Positions 58,017-64,000 of a stretch of 64,000 bases of DNA are shown here, piece after piece. The translations under genes and the position numbers were made by a program. This DNA is from Rutidosis leptorrhynchoides (Eukaryota; Streptophyta; Magnoliopsida; Asterales; Asteraceae). Location: assembly GCF_046630445.1 (NCBI RefSeq), contig NC_092333.1, forward strand, positions 712,581,001 to 712,645,000, in the 5' to 3' direction. The notes below the pieces were generated by a model, which was not told the DNA's origin, ran no database searches, and was given only the letters and a program-made list of their open reading frames with translations. The stretch's first letter is position 1, and every line of letters starts with the position of its first letter.

Positions 58017-59350
58017 TTTAGTAAGTCGAGTTGGTTTGTAAACATTTTTCGGGTGTTCTTTCCTTGGTTCTTTCATTTCTATTTGAATTTCTTGTTCACA
58101 TTTTTCTTCGTTTCTTGGAATGGGAGGTTTGTATAGGAATTCTTCTTCATCACTCAAATTTGAATCCTCCCTATATTCCAGTTTTGATTTTTCATATGTT
58201 GTTGATAACATATTTATATTTTGAAGGTTTTCTTGGGTGGTGAAATTATGATTAACTTCATTGTCAACTTCCATTGGACCATGTATGTAATGTTTAACTC
58301 TGTGACCATTAACTTTAAATTCAATCCCATTTGAATTTATTAATTCTATCGTTCCGTATGGGAAAACTCTTTTGACTATGAATGGTCCAGACCATCTTGA
58401 TTTCAATTTTCCAGGAAATAGCTTGAATCGTGAATTGAAAAGAAGAACTTTGTCTCCTTCTTTAAATTCTTTTGAACTTCTGATTCTTTTATCATGCCAT
58501 TTCTTCGTTCTTTCTTTATAGATTAACGAATTTTCGTATGCTTCATGTCTTAATTCTTCTAATTCGTTTAGTTGACTTAATCGTAGACGTCCGGCTTCAT
58601 GTAAATCAAGATTACATGTCTTCAAAGCCCAAAATGCTTTGTGTTCAATTTCTACTGGAAGATGACATGCTTTTCCATAAACAAGTCTAAAAGGTGTGGT
58701 TCCAATTGGAGTTTTGTAGGCTGTTCTAAAAGCCCAGAGTGCATCCTCCAATTTTAATGGACCATTCCTTCGGATTTGATCCTACGGTTTTCTCTAGAAT
58801 ACGTTTTAAAGCTCGGTTGGTATTTTCAACTTGTCCACTTGTTTGTGGATGATATGCGGTGGAGATTTTATGAGTTACTCCATATCTTTTAAGAACTTTC
58901 TCAAGTTTATTATTACAGAAATGAGTACCCCGATCACTTATTAAAGCTTTCGGTGTTCCAAACCTTGCAAAAAGACGTTTTAAAAAGTTGACTACAACTC
59001 GTGCATCGTTAGTTGGGAGAGCTTGTGCTTCCGCCCATTTAGATACATAATCAATGGCTACGAGTATATATAGATTATTGTGAGATTTTGGAAATGGACC
59101 CATAAAGTCAATACCCCAAATGTCAAATACTTCACATACTTGGATGACATTTTGTGGCATTTCATCACGTTGACTTATTTTTCCGGCCCTTTGACAAGCA
59201 TCACAGGAGTTGCAAAGAAGGTGTGCATCTTTGTAAATTGTAGGCCAATAGAATCCAGCATCATAAACTTTTCTTGCTGTTAGTTGAGGTCCATAATGCC
59301 CTCCTGTTGGTCCTGTGTGACAATGGTTTAATATTTTACTAGCTTCATCT
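58017..59350 (-). CDS. Integrase region of element B
   Basis: The His-Cys zinc-binding head lies near 59,150-59,330 ([31 protein letters not shown]). The core begins [14 protein letters not shown], with the catalytic acidic residues in [14 protein letters not shown] and the Glu after TSGQVE. The C-terminal [20 protein letters not shown] is the GPY/F module of Ty3/gypsy integrases. It joins the DNA copy to the chromosome. Confidence 0.85.
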
Positions 59351-59361
59351 CCAAATACACA

Positions 59362-61245
59362 TCAGCGTATTATTCCATCGGGACAACTTTTAAACAGATG
59401 TGGATCTTCCCAAAAATAGTGTTTTATATTACTGAAGAATTTCTTTCGTCTTTGGTACGATAATACTTTTTCAAGGAATCCACAAACCAAGTAGTTTGCA
59501 TAGTCTGCAAACCATGGTATTTCTTTATAATCTATCTTCAATAGATATTCATCATGAAAGTTGTCTTGTATGGCCGATTCATTTAGAACTTCTAACTCAG
59601 GATTTTCAAGACGAGAAAGATGATCAGCGGCGAGATTTTCTGCTCCTCTTTTATCTCGGATTTCAATATCAAACTCTTGTAAGAGTAAGATCCAACGGAT
59701 TAATCTTGGTTTAGCATCTTGTTTTGAAAATAGGTATCTAAGAGCAGAATGGTCGGTATAGACCACCGTTTTTGCTAGAACGAGATATGATCGAAATTTG
59801 TCAAAAGCAAAGACAATAGCAAGGAGTTCTTTTTCAGTAGTTGTATAGTTCGTTTGTGCTCCTTGTAACGTCTTACTAGCATAATATATAGGTTGAAATC
59901 GTTTTTCAATCCTTTGTCCTAAAACGGCTCCCATTGCAAAATCACTTGCATCGCACATTAGTTCAAATGGTAGATTCCAATTTGGTGTTATCATGATCGG
60001 CGCATTAGTGAGTTTCTCTTTAAGAATATTAAAAGATTTGATACACTCATCTGAAAAGATGAATGAAGCATCCTTTTCTAGGAGTTTATTCATAGGAGTG
60101 GCAATTTTAGAAAAATCTTTTATGAAACGTCGGTAAAAACCGGCATGCCCTAGAAAACTCCTAACTCCTCTAACATTGGTGGGATGTGGAAGTTTAGCAA
60201 TTACATCTACTTTAGCTCTATCCACTTCAATTCCTTCTTTTGAAATTTTATGTCCAAGAACGATGCCTTCTTTAACCATGAAATGGCATTTCTCCCAATT
60301 AAGTACTAGATTTGATTGTTCGCATCTAATAAGCATTCGTTCAAGATTAACTAGACATGATTCAAATGTATCACCGAAGACTGAAAAGTCATCCATGAAA
60401 ACTTCCATGCATTCTTCTATCATGTCATGAAAAATCGCCATCATACACCTTTGAAAGGTTGCAGGGGCGTTACAAAGTCCAAATGGCATGCGTTTGTAAG
60501 CAAAAGTACCATAAGGGCACGTGAATGTGGTTTTCTCTTGGTCCTCGGGTGCTATTGGAATTTGAAAATATCCGGAAAATCTATCTAGAAAACAATAGTA
60601 ACTATTTCCGGCTAATCTTTCCAACATTTGATCTATGAAAGGTAAGGGAAAGTGATCTTTTCTGGTGGCGTCATTTAATTTTCTATAATCAATACACACA
60701 CGCCATCCTGTTACAGTTCTAGTAGGAATAAGCTCATTTTTCTCATTTGTAATGACAGTCATGCCACCCTTCTTAGGCACGCATTGAACTGGGTTTACCC
60801 ATGGACTATCAGAGATTGGATAAATTAGACCTGCATCTAGCAGTTTAATAATCTCTTTCTTAACTACATCTTGCATATTAGGATTTAGTCTTCGTTGGCG
60901 TTGCACATACGTTTTATGACCTTCTTCCATAAGGATTTTATGTGTGCAATACGAAGGACTTATTCCTTTAATATCATGAATCTTCCATGCAATGGCTGGT
61001 TTATGAGCTTTCAACACAGAAATGAGTTGTGATTTCTCATTTTCAGTAAGAGAAGACGATATTATTACAGGTAATTCAGATTCACCATGTAAATAAGCGT
61101 ATTCCAAATGGTTTGGAAGTGGCTTTAACTCTAATTTCGGAGGTTCTTCTATCGATGATTTGTATCGATATCTGTCTTCTTCTTTTAGCATTTGAATTTC
61201 TTCTGTTGTTGGTTCATATCCATTAGCTATAAGTGTAGCTAACAT
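59362..61245 (-). CDS. Reverse transcriptase and RNase H region of element B
   Basis: The reverse transcriptase holds [69 protein letters not shown] and the catalytic [10 protein letters not shown], the usual Athila form of the YXDD box. The RNase H follows: [39 protein letters not shown] and [12 protein letters not shown]. The C-terminus ([13 protein letters not shown]) links toward the integrase. It copies element RNA to DNA and degrades the template. Confidence 0.92.
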   Translation of the reverse strand: MLATLIANGYEPTTEEIQMLKEEDRYRYKSSIEEPPKLELKPLPNHLEYAYLHGESELPVIISSSLTENEKSQLISVLKAHKPAIAWKIHDIKGISPSYCTHKILMEEGHKTYVQRQRRLNPNMQDVVKKEIIKLLDAGLIYPISDSPWVNPVQCVPKKGGMTVITNEKNELIPTRTVTGWRVCIDYRKLNDATRKDHFPLPFIDQMLERLAGNSYYCFLDRFSGYFQIPIAPEDQEKTTFTCPYGTFAYKRMPFGLCNAPATFQRCMMAIFHDMIEECMEVFMDDFSVFGDTFESCLVNLERMLIRCEQSNLVLNWEKCHFMVKEGIVLGHKISKEGIEVDRAKVDVIAKLPHPTNVRGVRSFLGHAGFYRRFIKDFSKIATPMNKLLEKDASFIFSDECIKSFNILKEKLTNAPIMITPNWNLPFELMCDASDFAMGAVLGQRIEKRFQPIYYASKTLQGAQTNYTTTEKELLAIVFAFDKFRSYLVLAKTVVYTDHSALRYLFSKQDAKPRLIRWILLLQEFDIEIRDKRGAENLAADHLSRLENPELEVLNESAIQDNFHDEYLLKIDYKEIPWFADYANYLVCGFLEKVLSYQRRKKFFSNIKHYFWEDPHLFKSCPDGIIR

Positions 61246-61290
61246 TTCAGCTTCATCAATTGGTTCATTACCTTCTCCTAAAGAACATTC

Positions 61291-62690
61291 TCATGTTTCT
61301 TGTAATTCTGGAAATTCTTCTAATAATTCTGCATGTGCATCTATAGTTTGAATATAATAACATGTATCATCTGCAGATTGTGGTTGTTGCATTGCTCTAT
61401 CAACTGAAAAGGTAACACTCTCATCCTCTATACTTAGGGTCAGTTTCTTACCGAACACGTCTATCATTGCTTTAGCCGTGTTTAAGAATGGTCTTCCTAA
61501 TATGAGAGGAACTTGAGAATCTTCTTCCATGTCCAGAACAACAAAATCTACTGGAAATACTAAAGTACCAACTTTAACTAGCATGTTCTCCATTATCCCT
61601 GTAGGATATTTTATTGATCTATCGGCTAGTTGTATGCTTATTCTGGTTGGTTTCAATTCTCCAAGGTCTAGTTTAGTGTATAGTGAATACGGCATTAGAT
61701 TTATACTAGCACCTAAGTCTGCCAATGCTTCTATTGAACTAAGACTACCCAGAAAACATGGAATTGTGAAACTTCCTGGATCAGATAGTTTTTCTGGTAT
61801 CTTATTCAACAGCACTGCTGAACAATTAGCATTCATAGTAACAGCCGAGAGTTCTTCCATTTTCTTTCTATTTGAGATTAGATCTTTCAAGAATTTAGCA
61901 TATCTAGGCATTCCTGAAATCACATCAATGAAAGGAAGATTTACATTTATCTGTTTAAACATATCCAAGAATTTGGATTGCTCGGCTTCAAGTTTTTCTT
62001 TCTTCATTTTACTCGGGTAAGGAAGTGGTGGTTGGTATGGTTTAACATAAGGTTTATCCTTAACTGTGTTATCTTCATTAACCTTTTCAACTACCGGTTC
62101 TTTTTCCTTATCTTGATCAGGTTGTGGTTCTTGTGGAGTAGGAATAGTTTCATCAGAAGTTACAGGTATTTCCGGTGGTTTAAGTGTTGTACCACTTCTT
62201 GTGGTAATGGCTTTAGCTGTTTCATTCCGGGGGTTAGCATTTGTATCACTAGGTAGACTTCCTGGTTTTCTTTCACCTATTAACCTTGCTAGGTTACTCA
62301 CTTCTTGTTCCAGATTTTGAATAGAAGCTTGTTGATTTCTAAATGCTTGAGCATTTTGTTCATTGGTTTGTTTCTGAGATGTGAAAAACTGCGTTTGAGT
62401 TTCAACTAGCTTTGTCATCATATCTTCTAAATTCGGCTTTTTATCATCGGTTTGTTGTGGTGGTTTGTTTTGAAAATTCGGTCTTTGCTGATTGTATTTA
62501 TTATTGGATACTTGTTGATTGCTAGGACCTTGTTGGTTGTTGTATGGAATATTTCGGTTATAATTCTGGTTTTGATTGTAAATCGGTCTTGGCGGTTGAT
62601 AATTATTCTGATAATTATTTCCAGGCCTTTGGTTTATGTATGAAATATTCTCTCTTTGTTCCATTGTTAATTCAATACTGAGACAATCTT
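61291..62690 (-). CDS. Gag C-terminal linker and aspartic protease of element B
   Basis: A long Asn/Gln/Pro-rich linker (NNYQPPRPIYNQNQNYNRN) and a coiled segment (NQQASIQNLEQEVSNLARLI) precede the protease. This reads SIEALADLGASINLMPYSLY and [19 protein letters not shown], the active-site and flap-side motifs of Athila retropepsins. It matures the polyprotein. Confidence 0.85.
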
Positions 62691-63811
62691 TTGTCAAATG
62701 TGGTCCTCCACACTGCTCACAACTAATTCATATTGAGTGAATATCCTTAGTCATTTTTTCCATTCGTCTTTCCACAGCATGTATCTAAGTCATGGCTAGA
62801 ATCGGCTCTAGCTGCTTTAGATGATCTAACGATATCTTTTTCTTGGTGCCACTCATGTGAGTGGGAAGCAGTGTTATCAATAATTTTATAAGCATCAGTT
62901 TCGGTTTTCTTCATAATGGAACCACCAGCTGCTATATCTATGTCTTTCCTTGTAGTGATGTCGCATCCTTGGTAGAATATTTGTACTATTTGACAGGTGT
63001 CTAAACCATGTTGCGGACATCCTCTTAATAACTTTACAAATCTTGTCCACGTCTCATATAGAGTTTCATTCGGTTTCTGTGTGAACGTAACAATTTCTCC
63101 TTGAAGTCTTACGGCTTTAGATGCCGGAAAGAATTGTTTAAGAAATTTTTCAACTAAAACGTCCCATGTATCAATCGCCCCTTGAGGTAACGATTCCAAC
63201 CAATCTTTGGCTTCTCCCTTTAAAGTCCAGGGAAATAACATGAGATATATCTGTTCATCCTCCACTTCTCGGATTTTAAATAGTGTGCAGATCCTATTAA
63301 AGGTACGTAGATGTTCATTTGGATCTTCCTTCGGCGCACCACTAAATTGGCATTGATTAGTCACCATGTGTAGAATTTGTCCTTTGATTTCATAATCTGG
63401 CGCATTAATGTCTGGATGAGTAATTGCGTGACCTTGGCCAGTGCGTTTAGCTCTCATTCGGTCTTCCATACTTAAAGGTTCCAGATTTTCCATAATTGAA
63501 TTTGTTGAATCGGAATCACTAGAGGATTCTGATTTAATGGTTCGTTCCTCAACAATCTCTGTTTGAATGATTGGTGGTTCCGGAGGAAAGTTTAATGGTT
63601 CGGGATCTACGAACCGTTCCTGAATATTCTCCGGATTCTCAATTGTGAGGTCGGGTTCAAAAAATGGATTATCGGAAATTTGAACTGAAGTACTTGGTCG
63701 ACTGGATGACGATTCTAAAGAAAAATCAACGGCGGTTATATTTGCTAAATGTCTTGATCTAGTTACAGGTGGTGAACGTACAAAAGGTGGTGAACGTCTT
63801 GCTCGGTGCAT
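62690..63811 (-). CDS. Gag of element B
   Basis: The start codon at 63811 follows a leader homologous to that of element A. The capsid-like region contains CTLFKIREVEDEQIYLMLFP, LKGEAKDWLESLPQGAIDTW and ETLYETWTRFVKLLRGCP, typical of the retrotransposon gag family in Athila. A zinc knuckle CEQCGGPHLTKDC is encoded near 62,690-62,730. It forms the particle and binds the RNA. Confidence 0.85.
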
Positions 63812-64000
63812 TCACTGAATATCCTATTAGTTTTTAAAAGGAAAGAAAAATTATAATAAGTTATCCAACCAATAGACTTTTCTGATTTTGCCCACGTTTC
63901 GAATAGCCAAAAGATGCAGCAGAGGGGCAGGATTCGTTTGGTCTCAATATAATTGAGGACTGTTTGGCTCCAATAACCCGGTCCACGTACAAATCCAACT
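63812..64000 (-). other. Leader of element B
   Basis: Homologous to about 3,060-3,230 in element A (AATAGACTTTTCTG, ACGTTTCGAATAGCCAA, AGATGCAGCAG blocks), the stretch between the primer site and the first frame. The primer site and 5' LTR should follow within a few hundred bases to the right. Confidence 0.75.

Larger units (their letters stand above)
49440..64000 (-). mobile_element. Element B: Athila-type Ty3/gypsy retrotransposon, right end off window
   Basis: On the minus strand from right to left: leader, gag, protease, reverse transcriptase with RNase H, integrase, a second protease-like domain, a zinc-knuckle frame, a long spacer, an Athila post-pol protein, a 2-kb untranslated tail and the 3' LTR (51430-49440). 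The 5' LTR lies beyond 64,000; the last bases match A's leader. [18 protein letters not shown] and the post-pol Athila ORF place it in the Athila lineage. The coding part is well preserved but broken, with roughly half a dozen breaks. It inserted into LTR D, so it is the youngest layer of this nest. Confidence 0.9.

Overview
The window is nuclear DNA of a flowering plant. It has AT-rich intergenic DNA, spliced genes with GT-AG introns, plant LINEs, SINEs, MITEs and a Helitron, and long nested LTR retrotransposons. The Athila-type LTRs and the gene set suggest a eudicot, most likely Asteraceae (daisy family). That family call rests on recognising the repeat sequences, not on a search.

Layout. 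1-6,074: a pol-less Athila-type LTR element (A, minus strand) with one unfamiliar 377-codon frame and its 5' LTR; its other LTR lies just left of the window. 6,289-14,955: a ~20-bp minisatellite split by a gag-only Ty3/gypsy element (C, plus) with both LTRs, a tRNA-Met primer site, and a 5-bp target duplication TGTGG. 15,867-21,510: a full-length, decayed L1-type LINE (E, plus) with a 17-bp target duplication. 22,923-26,404: a nine-exon host gene for a J-domain protein with DnaJ-X domain. 26,405-32,200: SINEs, a 5S rRNA-derived scrap, a copia-like remnant, a 576-bp foldback MITE carrying telomere-like repeats, and a Stowaway MITE inside a hAT-like MITE. 33,132-33,632: a three-exon host gene for a CASPARIAN STRIP INTEGRITY FACTOR (CIF) peptide precursor, ending in the diagnostic PPFKLIPN. 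34,600-41,160: a SINE, a LINE tail, a non-autonomous Helitron with both ends, a 148-bp tandem duplication, a fragment resembling the C-terminal domain of replication protein A, and a PIF/Harbinger-type MYB-like gene remnant. 41,164-64,000: a nest in which LINE F was hit by a solo LTR (G) and by another LTR (D), and D was hit by a large Athila element (B, minus) that runs off the right edge.

Only two genes look like intact host genes: the J-protein and the CIF precursor. They are unrelated in function and simply neighbours. Nearly everything else is transposable-element sequence.

The least explained pattern is a set of short GC-rich perfect palindromes that recur in pairs about 32 bp apart. 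They occur in LTRs, leader and internal DNA of the Athila elements (CTCCGCGAGTCGCGGAG) and, at the matching place of the solo LTR G, as a different palindrome (CATGCGATCGCATG) with the same spacing. Element C carries a third palindrome (GGACGCCGTCC) in clusters at both ends of each LTR. Element B also carries a second retropepsin-like domain after its integrase and a separate zinc-knuckle frame after that.
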